Source: Allobosea sp035944375
GTDB taxonomy: Bacteria > Pseudomonadota > Alphaproteobacteria > Rhizobiales > Beijerinckiaceae
Reading direction: 5' to 3' (one strand)
DNA length: 64,000 nt
Assembly: GCF_035944375.1 (NCBI RefSeq)
Contig: NZ_DASZBE010000044.1
The stretch's first letter is position 1; the number at the start of each line of letters is the position of its first letter. Below are positions 52,386-60,920 of this stretch, one piece after another. Both the position numbers and the translations under genes were made by a program. The notes beneath the pieces are model-generated. The model was not told the origin of the DNA, ran no database searches, and worked only from the letters and a program-made list of their open reading frames with translations.

Positions 52386-52964
52386 ATGGATTCCGTCATC
52401 GACATCGATCTCGACCGCCGACTGGGAGCCCGCCTCAAGGGGCTGCGCCAGACCCGTGGCCTGACGCTCGACCAGCTCGCGGCGCGCTCGGGCGTCAGCC
52501 GCGCCATGATCTCGCGGGTCGAGCGCGGCGAATCGAGCCCGACGGCAGCCCTGCTGGACCGGCTCTGCGCCGGGCTCGGCGTCCTGCTCTCCGCCCTCTT
52601 CCGAGACGAGGCGCAAGGTGGCCCGCTGGCAAGGCGGGGCGAGCAGCCGGTCTGGACCGATCCCGCCAGCGGCTATGTCCGGCGCAACGTCTCGCCGGCC
52701 GGCACGGGCTCCCGCCTCGAGATCGTGGAGGTCGAGATGCCGGCGGGCGCGCGGGTCCTGCTCGACGCGCCGCGCGGCGGCTTCCGGCTCGACCAGCAAC
52801 TCTGGTTGCTGGAGGGCGAGCTCACCCTCTCCTTCGGCGGGCGCGAGCATCGGCTGGCGGCGGGGGACTGCCTCTCCATGCTGCTCGACGGGCCGATCGC
52901 CTTCCACAATCCGGGCCATGTCCCGGCGCGCTATGCGGTGGTGCTGACCGCCGCCGATCTCTGA
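52386..52964 (+). CDS. XRE-family regulator with C-terminal cupin domain
   Basis: A 192-residue regulator. The helix-turn-helix occupies residues 12-65: RLKGLRQTRGLTLDQLAARS, GVSRAMISRVERGE, with SSPTAALLDRLCAGLG. The cupin fold (about 105-190) has VEMPAGARVLLDAP, and later EGELTLSFGGREHRLAAGD with the second cupin box. Such regulators sense small metabolites via the cupin. The gene is followed after five bases by a GNAT gene, an arrangement often seen, so it probably controls that gene and itself. AT-rich sequence with AGAAATATTC precedes the start. Confidence 0.88.
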   Translation: MDSVIDIDLDRRLGARLKGLRQTRGLTLDQLAARSGVSRAMISRVERGESSPTAALLDRLCAGLGVLLSALFRDEAQGGPLARRGEQPVWTDPASGYVRRNVSPAGTGSRLEIVEVEMPAGARVLLDAPRGGFRLDQQLWLLEGELTLSFGGREHRLAAGDCLSMLLDGPIAFHNPGHVPARYAVVLTAADL

Positions 52965-52969
52965 GACGG

Positions 52970-53512
52970 ATGCAGGCCATGACCAAGGACGATGAGATCA
53001 CGGTCGAGCAACTCGACGCGGAGGCCGCGCACGCCGCGATCCCGGCTCTGGCAGAGATCCTCGCCGATGCCGTCGAGAGCGGGGCCTCGGTCGGCTTCAT
53101 GCACGGGAACGGGCCGTCCGACTACATCGCCTTCTGGACGGGCGTCGCGGCCGATGTGGCGGCGGGACGCACGGTTCTTTTCGCCGCGCGCCAAGGCGCG
53201 GAGATGCTCGGCACGGCGCAATTGCAGCTCATCGGCAAGCCGAACCAGCCGCATCGCGCCGAAATCGCCAAGGTGCTGGTGCATTCGCGCGCGCGGCGGC
53301 GCGGCCTCGGCGCAGGCCTGATGCAGGCGGCGGAAGCGGCGGCGCGAGAGGCGAAGCGCGACCTGCTGGTGCTCGACACCGACGAGAACGGCGCGGCGCG
53401 CCGGCTTTACGGCAAGCTCGGCTGGACCGAGGTCGGCACCATCCCGCGCTACGCGCTGATGCCGGACGGAAGCGACTGCGGCTCGACCTTCTTCTACAAG
53501 GAGCTGCGCTGA
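52970..53512 (+). CDS. GNAT-family N-acetyltransferase
   Basis: A 180-residue acetyltransferase. The acetyl-CoA loop is KVLVHSRARRRGLGAGLMQA, and a preceding beta-strand region MLGTAQLQLIG and a following LLVLDTDENGAARRLYGKLGW complete the fold. A late RYALMPDGSDCGSTFFYKEL is typical of one rhizobial subgroup. The acceptor is unknown. Starts at 52970 or 52979 are both possible, the second one with better similarity. The pair with the cupin-XRE regulator suggests that the enzyme modifies a compound that the regulator senses. Confidence 0.82.
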   Translation: MQAMTKDDEITVEQLDAEAAHAAIPALAEILADAVESGASVGFMHGNGPSDYIAFWTGVAADVAAGRTVLFAARQGAEMLGTAQLQLIGKPNQPHRAEIAKVLVHSRARRRGLGAGLMQAAEAAAREAKRDLLVLDTDENGAARRLYGKLGWTEVGTIPRYALMPDGSDCGSTFFYKELR

Positions 53513-53518
53513 TGCGGC

Positions 53519-53767
53519 TCAGCCCTCGGTGGGCTGGCGGAAATACGGCTCGACCTCGCCCTTGAGCTTCACCGTCATCGGGTTGCCGAAGCGGTCCTTG
53601 GCGTTGCCGGCGGTCAGGCGCACCCAGCCCTCGCTGACGCAGTATTCCTCGACATTGGTCTTCTCGACGCCCTTGAAGCGGACCCCGATGTCCCGCGACA
53701 GCAGTTCCTCGTTGTAAAACGGGCTGTTGGGGTTGGAGGAGAGGCGGTCGGGAAGCGTGTCGGTCAT
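53519..53767 (-). CDS. DUF3297-family protein
   Basis: An 82-residue protein of the DUF3297 family. The conserved features are LPDRLSSNPNSPFYNEELL, DIGVRFKGVEKTNVEEYCVSEGW and KDRFGNPMTVKLKGEVEPYF. The family has no known function and is widespread in Proteobacteria. The start at 53767 gives MTDTLPDRLS, which is the conserved N-terminus; a longer form starting at 53914 has no family support. It is convergent with the GNAT gene, with a gap of six bases. Confidence 0.88.
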   Translation of the reverse strand: MTDTLPDRLSSNPNSPFYNEELLSRDIGVRFKGVEKTNVEEYCVSEGWVRLTAGNAKDRFGNPMTVKLKGEVEPYFRQPTEG

Positions 53768-53858
53768 GGCGGAAGCCTTAGGGATCGCGTGTCGGATGGC
53801 GGCCAGGCCGCGTTGGCGCACAGGTAGCGCGATCCGGCGGCGATGCCAAATCGCGGTT

Positions 53859-54251
53859 TCAGCGCTGCCAGTCCTCGACACGCAGGCCCTCGACGCGAGA
53901 GAACTCAGCGACATTGTTGGTGACGAGGACCAGCCCTCGCTCCAGCGCCTGCCCGGCGATCAGGACGTCATAAGGGCCGATCGGCGTGCCGCGGGCGCGA
54001 AGGGCGGCACGAATTTCGCCGGCCTTGCGGGCGTCGCCGCGGTCGAAATCGATCACCGGGAACGACAGCAGGTCGACATCAGCGAGATTATCGTCACGAC
54101 GCTCGCTCTTGTACGCACCGAAGAATAGTTCGTACAGGACAAGGCTCGAGATGGCGCACTCCGACACACGACGCGCCTGCAAGGCAGCCAGAAGGTCAGG
54201 CCGCAGCTTCATGACGCCGATGACGACATTGCTGTCGAGCAGATATCTCAT
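53859..54251 (-). CDS. vapC: VapC-family PIN-domain toxin
   Basis: A 130-residue PIN-domain ribonuclease. The acidic residues that hold the metal are D6 in MRYLLDSNVVIG, E40 in ISSLVLYELFFGAYKS, D95 in GPYDVLIAGQAL, and an N113-N114 pair in LVTNNVAEFSRVEGLRVEDW. It would cleave a tRNA or other RNA. Its ATG (54251-54249) overlaps the stop of the vapB gene (ATGA), so the pair is co-translated. It belongs to the VapC subgroup common in rhizobia. Confidence 0.9.
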   Translation of the reverse strand: MRYLLDSNVVIGVMKLRPDLLAALQARRVSECAISSLVLYELFFGAYKSERRDDNLADVDLLSFPVIDFDRGDARKAGEIRAALRARGTPIGPYDVLIAGQALERGLVLVTNNVAEFSRVEGLRVEDWQR

Positions 54252-54499
54252 TTGAAGAGGTCATCCAGTTCAGGCCTTTCCTGCTGCGGAACGTCCTCAT
54301 TAACAGCCGCCTCGAAGTCTGCATCGACCTTGCCGCTCAACTGCTTGAGCCAGCCCCAATCATCGTCGATCGGCTCCAGCACGATGCGACGGCCCTCACG
54401 CCTGATGCGGACCGTCTCGCCATCGAAGCGGAATTCCTTCGGAAGACGGACAGCCTGTGATCGCCCCGTCCAGAACAGTTTTGCGGTTCCAGCGCCCAT
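54248..54499 (-). CDS. vapB: VapB-family antitoxin
   Basis: An 83-residue AbrB/SpoVT-type antitoxin. The N-terminal DNA-binding swapped-hairpin domain is TAKLFWTGRSQAVRLPKEFR. The C-terminal tail (DADFEAAVNEDVPQQERPEL) should bind and block the VapC active site. The ATG at 54499 is used because the upstream sequence is not conserved. A DNA-binding VapB with its toxin usually represses its own promoter, which would lie in the gap between 54500 and 54563, upstream of hrcA's 3' end. Confidence 0.87.
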   Translation of the reverse strand: MGAGTAKLFWTGRSQAVRLPKEFRFDGETVRIRREGRRIVLEPIDDDWGWLKQLSGKVDADFEAAVNEDVPQQERPELDDLFK

Positions 54500-54563
54500 G
54501 CTCGTCTTCCTGTGCGTGATAGGTATCAAAGCTACATATCACGTCTCGGCGTTGTATGCGAGC

Positions 54564-55649
54564 TTACCGCGCCCCGTCCAGCAGGCGGCCGACCACCTTG
54601 GCCGTGTAATCGACCATCGGCACGATGCGGGCATAGTTCAGCCGGGTCGGGCCGATGATGCCGACGACGCCGACGATGCGCTGCTCGGCATCGCGGAAGG
54701 GGGCCGCCACCATCGAGGAGCCGGACATCGAGAACAGCTTGTTCTCCGAGCCGATGAAGATGCGCACGCCGTCGCCGGCCTCGGCGCGCGCCAGGAGGTC
54801 GATGACGTCGGTCTGGGTTTCGAGATCGCCGAAGAGCAGGCGGATGCGCTCGAGGTCCTCCTGCGCCTTGAGGTCCTCCAGCAGATTGGCCTGGCCGCGC
54901 ACGATGAGATGGCGGTCGGAACTCGGGCCCGAGGAGGTGGCGATGCCGCTCTCGACCAGCCTCGCGGTGAGAGAGTCGAGATCGCGCTCCATCTGCTCGC
55001 GATGCTGGGCGATCTCGGCGCGCAATTCGCCCAGCGTCTTGCCGAGGATGCGGGCGTTGAGGAAGTTGGCCGCTTCGATCAGGGCGGAGGCCGGCAGGCC
55101 GGTCGGCAGGCTCAGCAGCCGGTTCTCGACCGTTCCGTCATCGGCGACCAGCACGACGAGCGCGCGCGTCGGGTCGAGCCTGACGAACTCGATATGCTTC
55201 AGCCGGGCATTGGCCTTGGTCGTGACGACGACGCCCGCGCCACGCGACAGACCCGAGAGCAGGGCCGAGGCCTCCGTCAGCGTGCCGTCGAGCGTGCGGC
55301 CGGTGGCGGCGGCCTTCATCTGCGCCTCGATGCGGGCGCGCTCCTCGGCGGTCAGATTGCCGACCTCCATCATCGCATCGACGAAGAAGCGCAGGCCTCT
55401 TTCCGTCGGGAGACGCCCCGCGGAGGTGTGGGGGGCGTAGATCAGCCCCGCCAGTTCGAGATCGGTCATGACGTTGCGCACCGTCGCCGGCGAGAGCGAC
55501 ATCGGCAGCAGGCGGGCGATGTTGCGCGAGCCGACCGGCTCGCCAGTGGCGAGATAGCCGTCGACGATCTGGCGGAAGATTTCGCGCGAGCGCTGATCGG
55601 TCTCGATCAACCCGCTGGCTGTGTCGGGACGCGGCGTGTGGGCGCTCAT
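54564..55649 (-). CDS. hrcA: Heat-inducible transcription repressor HrcA
   Basis: A 361-residue repressor. The N-terminal winged helix contains REIFRQIVDGYLATGEPVGS and LLPMSLSPATVRNVMTDLEL, followed by LIYAPHTSAGRLPTERGLRFFVD. The C-terminal effector part has VVTTKANARLKHIEFVRLDP and GSSMVAAPFRDAEQRIVGVV, then ARIVPMVDYTAKVV. HrcA binds CIRCE operators and controls groESL and sometimes grpE. No CIRCE sequence is seen in its own promoter region. It is divergent from rph; the grpE gene that often follows hrcA is replaced by vapBC here. Confidence 0.96.
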   Translation of the reverse strand: MSAHTPRPDTASGLIETDQRSREIFRQIVDGYLATGEPVGSRNIARLLPMSLSPATVRNVMTDLELAGLIYAPHTSAGRLPTERGLRFFVDAMMEVGNLTAEERARIEAQMKAAATGRTLDGTLTEASALLSGLSRGAGVVVTTKANARLKHIEFVRLDPTRALVVLVADDGTVENRLLSLPTGLPASALIEAANFLNARILGKTLGELRAEIAQHREQMERDLDSLTARLVESGIATSSGPSSDRHLIVRGQANLLEDLKAQEDLERIRLLFGDLETQTDVIDLLARAEAGDGVRIFIGSENKLFSMSGSSMVAAPFRDAEQRIVGVVGIIGPTRLNYARIVPMVDYTAKVVGRLLDGAR

Positions 55650-55797
55650 CTGCGGCGAAACGGCTTTCTCGACATGGGTTTATTGTTGATCCGGAGCGGC
55701 GCCCGATCAAGCGAAAACGCGTGCGACCCCTGTCCGCCTTGCCGCACCCGCGGCGACCGCCTACAAGCCGCCAACCCCGAACAATCAGGATATCGCC

Positions 55798-56514
55798 ATG
55801 CGACCCTCGAAACGCGCCGCAGACGAAATGCGCAAGGTCACGCTCGAACGCGGCGTCGTGCGCTATGCGGAAGGCTCCTGCATGGTCTCGTTCGGCGAGA
55901 CGAAGGTGCTGTGCGCCGCGACCGTCGAGGAGAAGGGTCCGCCCTGGCTGCGTGGCACCGGCAAGGGCTGGGTCACCGCCGAATATGCGATGCTGCCGCG
56001 CGCCACGCATGAGCGCAACCGCCGTGAGGTCACCTCCGGCAAGCCGTCCGGCCGCACGCAGGAGATCCAGCGGCTGGTCGGGCGCTCACTTCGCGCCGTG
56101 GTCGACCTGACCGCGATCGGCGAGCGCCAGATCGTCGTCGACTGCGACGTGCTCCAGGCCGATGGCGGCACCCGCACGGCCTCGATCACCGGCGCCTGGG
56201 TGGCGCTGCACGACGCGCTGAAATGGATGGAGGCACGCTCGATGCTGAAGGGGTCGAACCCGCTGAAGGACCATGTCGCGGCGATCTCCTGCGGCATCGT
56301 CGCCGGCAATCCGGTGCTCGACCTCGATTATGTCGAGGATTCCGGTGCCCAGACTGACGCGAACTTCGTCATCACCGGCACCGGCGGCCTCGTCGAGGTG
56401 CAGGGCACGGCCGAGGGCGCGCCCTTCTCCGAGGAGGAGCTGATGGCGCTGATGCGGCTCGCCAAGGGCGGGGTCAGCAAGCTGGTGGCGCTGCAGAAGG
56501 CGGCGGTGGCCTGA
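55798..56514 (+). CDS. rph: Ribonuclease PH
   Basis: A 238-residue phosphorolytic exonuclease that trims tRNA 3' ends. The conserved beginnings are MRPSKRAADEMRKVTLERGV, GSCMVSFGETKVLCAATVEE and WVTAEYAMLPRATHERNRRE. The phosphate site SGKPSGRTQEIQRLVGRSLR and VDCDVLQADGGTRTASITGA, then DLDYVEDSGAQTDANFVITG complete the enzyme. The length is standard. Repeat copy 4 lies between its stop and rdgB, in an order (hrcA, rph, rdgB, hemW) that is common in Alphaproteobacteria. Confidence 0.97.
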   Translation: MRPSKRAADEMRKVTLERGVVRYAEGSCMVSFGETKVLCAATVEEKGPPWLRGTGKGWVTAEYAMLPRATHERNRREVTSGKPSGRTQEIQRLVGRSLRAVVDLTAIGERQIVVDCDVLQADGGTRTASITGAWVALHDALKWMEARSMLKGSNPLKDHVAAISCGIVAGNPVLDLDYVEDSGAQTDANFVITGTGGLVEVQGTAEGAPFSEEELMALMRLAKGGVSKLVALQKAAVA

Positions 56515-56545
56515 ACAGCCCTGTCGTTTGCCTCGTGAACCTGTC

Positions 56546-56633
56546 GTCATCCCGGACGCAGCGAAGCGAAGCTCCGGGATCCATCGTAGAGTGCGGTGCC
56601 CTCCGATGGATCCCGGGGCAAGCCCGGGATGAC
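56546..56633. repeat. Dispersed two-hairpin repeat, copy 4
   Basis: It opens with GTCATCCCGGACGCAGCGAA and closes with GGGGCAAGCCCGGGATGAC. Copy 4 read in reverse complement is nearly identical with copy 2 apart from the central loop. It stands between rph and rdgB, genes in the same direction, immediately before the rdgB start. Confidence 0.78.
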
Positions 56634-56666
56634 GGCGCGTTTCCGAACCAGGAAGGGCTTGGACCA

Positions 56667-57302
56667 GTGACTGAACACCGCCTCCTCACCGGCAAGGTCG
56701 TGATCGCGACCCACAACAAGGGCAAGCTCGTCGAGATGCGCGAGCTGATGGCGCCGTTCGGGATCGAGCTGGTCTCGGCCGGCGAACTCGGCCTGCCCGA
56801 GCCCGAGGAGACCGGCTACATGTTCTCCGAGAACGCCGCGATCAAGGCGCATGCGGCGGCAAAGGCGTCCGGCCTGCCGGCGCTGGCCGACGATTCCGGG
56901 ATCTGCATTGATGCGCTGGACGGCGCGCCGGGGCTGTTCTCGGCGAACTGGGCCGGGCCGGGCAAGGATTTCAAGCCGGCGATGGCGCGCGTGCTGGCCG
57001 AGATGGCCAAGCGCGGTGCGACGGCGCCAGACCAGCGCAAGGCGCATTTCGTCTCGGCGCTGGTGCTCGCATGGCCGGACGGGCATGAGGAGCTGTTCGA
57101 GGGTCGCGTCCATGGCCGCATCGTCGACGCCCCGCGCGGGACAGGCGGCTTCGGCTACAATCCGATCTTCCAGCCCGACGGCTACGACGTGACCTTCGCG
57201 GAGATGACGAGCACCGTGAAGAGCGGCGCCGACGACGCGCTGTCCCACAGGGCGCGCGCCTTCAAGCAATTGGAGGCCGCGTGCCTGAGGGCTCCGGCGT
57301 GA
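56667..57302 (+). CDS. rdgB: RdgB/HAM1-type non-canonical purine NTP pyrophosphatase
   Basis: A 211-residue inosine/xanthosine triphosphatase that removes deaminated purine nucleotides. Landmarks are VVIATHNKGKLVEMRELMAP (phosphate-binding), EETGYMFSENAAIKAHAAAK, LADDSGICIDALDGAPGLFS, ANWAGPGKD and GTGGFGYNPIFQPDGYDVTF. The GTG at 56667 is the likely start; the frame extends upstream through the repeat, but that part is repeat DNA and not protein. The 3' end overlaps the hemW start by 22 bases, so the two are co-transcribed. Confidence 0.95.
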   Translation: MTEHRLLTGKVVIATHNKGKLVEMRELMAPFGIELVSAGELGLPEPEETGYMFSENAAIKAHAAAKASGLPALADDSGICIDALDGAPGLFSANWAGPGKDFKPAMARVLAEMAKRGATAPDQRKAHFVSALVLAWPDGHEELFEGRVHGRIVDAPRGTGGFGYNPIFQPDGYDVTFAEMTSTVKSGADDALSHRARAFKQLEAACLRAPA

Positions 57303-58498
57303 GCGGCGCGGCCGCCGCCGCTGATACGCCACGGCTGCTGCATCCGACGGCGGATGCGGGCTTCGCCGTCTATGTGCATTGGCCGTTCTGTCTGGCCAAA
57401 TGCCCCTATTGCGACTTCAACAGCCATGTCCGGCTGCAGCCGCCCGATCAGGCCCACTATGTCTCAGCCTTCCGGCGCGAGATCGCCCATCGGGCTGCGC
57501 TGGCTCCCGGGCGGACCGTCAACTCGATCTTCTTCGGGGGCGGAACGCCGTCGCTGATGGAGGGCCGAACCGTCGGCGCGATCCTCGACGCGATCGGCGA
57601 GGCCTGGGCGATCGACCCGCATTGCGAGGTCTCGCTGGAGGCCAACCCGACCAGCGTCGAGGCCGGCCGTTTCGCCGATTTCCAGGCCGCCGGCGTCAAC
57701 CGGGTGTCGCTCGGCGTGCAGGCGCTGAACGATGCCGATCTCAAGGCGCTCGGGCGGATGCATTCGACGCAAGAGGCGCTCGATGCGGTCGCGATCGCGC
57801 GGAAGTACTTCGAGCGCTACTCCTTCGACCTGATCTATGCCCGCTCGCCACACCAGACGCCGGCCTTGTGGCGGGCGGAGCTGGAACTGGCGATCAGCCA
57901 TGCCGCCGAGCATCTCTCGCTCTACCAGCTCACGATCGAGCCCGACACGATGTTCGAGCGGCTGTTCAAGGCCGGCAAGCTCGCTGTGCCGGACCATGAG
58001 GCGGGGGCTGCGCTCTACGAGATCACGCAGGAGATCACGGCCAGGCATGGCCTGCCGGTCTACGAGATCTCCAACCATGCCCGCCCCGGCGCCGAGTGCC
58101 GCCACAACCTCGTCTACTGGCGCTATGGCGAGTATGCCGGCGTGGGCCCCGGCGCCCATGGCCGGCTGGTGACGGATGAGGGCCGGATGGCGCATTCGAC
58201 CGAGAAGCGGCCCGAGGCCTGGCTCGAGCGCGTCGAGGCGGAGGGCCAGGCGCTGGTCGAGAACGAGCAGCTCAATGCCGAGGCGCAGGGCGACGAATAT
58301 CTGCTGATGGGGCTGCGTCTGGTCGAAGGCATCGACCCCGCCGTGTTCAAGGCGCTGTCGGGCCGCGCGCTGAACGAGCGGCGTGTGACCAGCCTCGTGC
58401 TCGACCGGCTGCTCGTCCGCAAGCCCGGCGGCAAGCTCGCCTGCACGCCCGAAGGCGCGCTGGTGCTGGACGCGGTGGTGGCGGATCTGGCGGCGTAA
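57281..58498 (+). CDS. hemW: HemW-like radical SAM protein (oxygen-independent coproporphyrinogen III oxidase family)
   Basis: A 405-residue radical SAM protein. The cluster motif is C37-x3-C41-x2-C44 in VHWPFCLAKCPYCDFNSHV. Further HemW/HemN features are VNSIFFGGGTPSLM, EANPTSVEAGRFADFQAAGV, NRVSLGVQALND and AEHLSLYQLTIEPDTMFER. The HNLVYWRYGEYAGVGPGAHG segment is the HemW type. HemW inserts haem into respiratory proteins rather than acting as an oxidase. GGAGG sits five bases before the GTG at 57281. Overlaps the end of rdgB. Confidence 0.93.
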   Translation: MPEGSGVSGAAAAADTPRLLHPTADAGFAVYVHWPFCLAKCPYCDFNSHVRLQPPDQAHYVSAFRREIAHRAALAPGRTVNSIFFGGGTPSLMEGRTVGAILDAIGEAWAIDPHCEVSLEANPTSVEAGRFADFQAAGVNRVSLGVQALNDADLKALGRMHSTQEALDAVAIARKYFERYSFDLIYARSPHQTPALWRAELELAISHAAEHLSLYQLTIEPDTMFERLFKAGKLAVPDHEAGAALYEITQEITARHGLPVYEISNHARPGAECRHNLVYWRYGEYAGVGPGAHGRLVTDEGRMAHSTEKRPEAWLERVEAEGQALVENEQLNAEAQGDEYLLMGLRLVEGIDPAVFKALSGRALNERRVTSLVLDRLLVRKPGGKLACTPEGALVLDAVVADLAA

Positions 58499-58508
58499 AG
58501 CGGCTATC

Positions 58509-58599
58509 GTCATTCTCGGGCGAAGCAAAGCGCCGACCCGAGAATCTGGAGACAGGAGAAGCTCCTGCAGGAGATGCTCGGGTCGAGCCCGAGCATGAC
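58509..58599. repeat. Dispersed two-hairpin repeat, copy 5 (divergent)
   Basis: It has the same plan (GTCATTCTCGGGC at one end and GCCCGAGCATGAC at the other), but with changed bases and a different central loop built on GGAGAAGCTCCTGCAGGAG, itself a palindrome. It lies between convergent hemW and the lipoprotein gene. It is the most diverged copy and could act as a terminator in both directions. Confidence 0.65.
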
Positions 58600-58608
58600 G
58601 TGCGAGGG

Positions 58609-59817
58609 TTACTGCGTGCGCGGCCCAAGATCGCGCGGGGCGGCGTTGACGGTGACGATCTGGCCGTTGCGCAATTCGAGCACGGCGAGCCCGCGATCGT
58701 TCTGACCGTCCGGGCGGAAGCGGAAGACGCCGTCGGCGCCCGCAAAGCCCGAGGCGTTGGTCAGCACCGACTCCGAGAAGCGCTGCGACCCTTGCGTGCG
58801 CGCCAGCGCCGCCGCCAGGGAGACCGCATCATAAGCGAGCGTCGCGGTCCGGGTCGGGGCGCTGTTGAAACGCGTCTGGTAGCGACCGGCGAAGGCATTG
58901 AAACCGGCCGTATCGGGCGAGGCGAACCAGCCGCCCTGGATCGCCGGCACGCGCGCGACATTGGCGTCGTTCCAGACGCCGGTGCCGAGCGGCTTCACCT
59001 TGGCGGGATCGTAGCCCGCCTGCTGCAGGGCGAGACCCAGCGCCGGCATGGTGTCGGCGGCGGCGGGCACGAAGAGCGCATCGGCCTGCTGCAGTGCCGG
59101 AACCAGGCGCCTGGCCGCGGCGGCCATGGAATTGGAGTCCGGCGAGAAGCGCTCGATCACGACGACGCGGCCACCGCGGCCGGCCACCGCCTGCTGGAAG
59201 GCGGCCTCGACGACCTTGCCATAGGCGGTGTCCGGCACGAGGGCGGCGAAGGATTTGCGGCCCTGCTGCGAGGCATAGGCGATCACGCGGTTGACGTCGT
59301 TCTCGGGCGGAAAGGAGAGCAGGTAGACCCCGCGGCCAGCCACGTTGGTGTCGCTGGAGAAGGCGATGACCGGACGGTTCGCGCCCCGCGCGACCTGGCC
59401 GGCCGCCTGGACGGAGGGCGCGAAGAGCGGCCCGATGATGAGCTCGGCGCCTTCGGCGATCGCCTCCTGCGCCGCGGCCTGGGCGCCCTCGGGCGTACCG
59501 CGGTCGTCCTTCACCAGCAGCGTCAGATCGGCGTTGGGGAACTCCGAGAGCGCCATCTCGGCGGCATTCCTCAGGGAATTGCCGACGACGGCGCCCTGGC
59601 CTTCCGCGGTCAGGGGCAGGATCAGCCCGACCTTGACCTTGCCCGTGCCGATCGTCTGGCCCGTGGGCTGGGCCGGCTGCGCCTGCGGGGTGCCGGTGTC
59701 GAAGCCCGGCAGCCCGCTCGGCCCGCCGCTGCAGGCGGCGAGCGAAAGACAGGCCAGCGCCACCAGCGATGACAGTCTGCGGCGGCTGACCGATTCCCTG
59801 AGCGGATGACGCGACAC
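58609..59817 (-). CDS. Penicillin-binding protein activator (LpoA-like) lipoprotein
   Basis: A 402-residue exported protein with a lipobox (LACLSLAACSG; lipidated cysteine near residue 29). After a proline/glutamine linker comes a periplasmic-binding-protein fold of the leucine-binding type: VKVGLILPLTAEGQGAVVGN, LLVKDDRGTPEGAQAAAQEA, GAELIIGPLFAPSVQAAG and VIAFSSDTNVAG. Proteins of this type in Alphaproteobacteria are annotated as penicillin-binding protein activators, resembling the C-terminal domain of LpoA. The TPR-like N-terminal domain of LpoA is absent. It is divergent from rsmI. GTG 59817 is used; no better start is seen. Confidence 0.82.
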   Translation of the reverse strand: MSRHPLRESVSRRRLSSLVALACLSLAACSGGPSGLPGFDTGTPQAQPAQPTGQTIGTGKVKVGLILPLTAEGQGAVVGNSLRNAAEMALSEFPNADLTLLVKDDRGTPEGAQAAAQEAIAEGAELIIGPLFAPSVQAAGQVARGANRPVIAFSSDTNVAGRGVYLLSFPPENDVNRVIAYASQQGRKSFAALVPDTAYGKVVEAAFQQAVAGRGGRVVVIERFSPDSNSMAAAARRLVPALQQADALFVPAAADTMPALGLALQQAGYDPAKVKPLGTGVWNDANVARVPAIQGGWFASPDTAGFNAFAGRYQTRFNSAPTRTATLAYDAVSLAAALARTQGSQRFSESVLTNASGFAGADGVFRFRPDGQNDRGLAVLELRNGQIVTVNAAPRDLGPRTQ

Positions 59818-60005
59818 GGGCGATCTCCAGATCTCGTACCGGACGGTGCAGGCCCGTCCGGCGTTACAGTCCCCCGACCGTGGGGAAACTCCTGCCAGTG
59901 CGGCAGGGTATTTTCAAGTTGTTAACTCTGAGTTGCGGCCGCGGGCGAGGAGCCCGTCGCCTGCGCAGATGGCGCGCAGGCGACGGCTGTGGCAGGTTCG
60001 TGGCC

Positions 60006-60920
60006 ATGTCGACCCCCGCTCCCGCCGCGCCCCGCGCACCCAGTTACACCGCCTTCGGGATCAGGGCGGAGGCGGAGGCGCTGGCGCCCGGCCTGCACAT
60101 CGTCGCGACGCCGATCGGCAATCTGCGCGACATCTCGTTTCGCGCGCTGGCGACGCTGGCGGCAGCGGATGCCGTCCTCGCGGAGGACACGCGAACCTCG
60201 AAGACGCTGCTGGCCCATTACGGCATCTCGACGCCGCTCTACCCCTATCACGAACATAATGCCGAGCAGATGCGGCCCAAGATCCTCGCCAAGCTGCGCG
60301 AGGGCGGCAAGCTCGCTTTGATCTCCGATGCGGGGACGCCTCTGGTTTCCGACCCCGGCTACAAGCTGGTGGCGGAGGTCGTCGCGGAGGGGTTGCCGGT
60401 CACCGGCATTCCCGGCCCCTCAGCCGTGCTGGCGGCGCTGGTGCTGGCCGGGCTGCCGACCGACCGCTTCTTCTTCGAGGGTTTCCTGCCGTCCAAGGCG
60501 GCGGCGCGGCGCGGACGGCTGACCGAACTCGCCGCCATTCCGGGCACGCTCGTCTTCTTCGAATCGCCGCGCAGGCTGGCCGAGATGCTGTCGGACGCGG
60601 CGGCCGTCCTCGGCGAGCGCCCGGGGGCCGTCGCGCGTGAGCTGACCAAGTTCTACGAGAGCGTACGGCGCGGGCCGCTGTCCACGCTGGCGACCCATTA
60701 CCAGGGCGAGGAAGAGGCGCGCGGCGAGATCGTCGTCGTCATCGGCCCGCCCGGTGCCGAGACGGAAGGCGCCGCGGGCGACGCGGTCGGCGAGCGCCTG
60801 CGGATCGCGCTCGCCGAGCTCTCGCTGAAGGAGGCGGTCGCCCAGGTCGCGGCCGAGACCGGCCAGCCGCGGCGCAAGGTCTATGCCCGCGCGCTGGAGC
60901 TGACGCGCGAGGAGCCGTGA
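60006..60920 (+). CDS. rsmI: 16S rRNA (cytidine-2'-O)-methyltransferase RsmI
   Basis: A 304-residue SAM-dependent methylase of the tetrapyrrole-methylase type. Conserved stretches are HIVATPIGNLRDISFRALAT, VLAEDTRTSKTLLAHYGI, KLALISDAGTPLVSDPGYKL and the GIPGPSAVLAALVLAGLP and FFFEGFLPSKAAARRGRL region. It methylates C1402 of 16S rRNA. ATG 60006 gives MSTPAPAAP; a longer frame reaching 59880 is not conserved. It overlaps the GTG start of yraN by four bases (GTGA). Confidence 0.95.
   Translation: MSTPAPAAPRAPSYTAFGIRAEAEALAPGLHIVATPIGNLRDISFRALATLAAADAVLAEDTRTSKTLLAHYGISTPLYPYHEHNAEQMRPKILAKLREGGKLALISDAGTPLVSDPGYKLVAEVVAEGLPVTGIPGPSAVLAALVLAGLPTDRFFFEGFLPSKAAARRGRLTELAAIPGTLVFFESPRRLAEMLSDAAAVLGERPGAVARELTKFYESVRRGPLSTLATHYQGEEEARGEIVVVIGPPGAETEGAAGDAVGERLRIALAELSLKEAVAQVAAETGQPRRKVYARALELTREEP

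Noticed and set aside
55650..55797. CIRCE operator in the hrcA-rph gap
   Set aside because: I looked for TTAGCACTC-N9-GAGTGCTAA and saw no close match.
56535..56666. N-terminal extension of RdgB
   Set aside because: The sequence is that of repeat copy 4 and its translation is the usual peptide of such repeats, not part of the enzyme.
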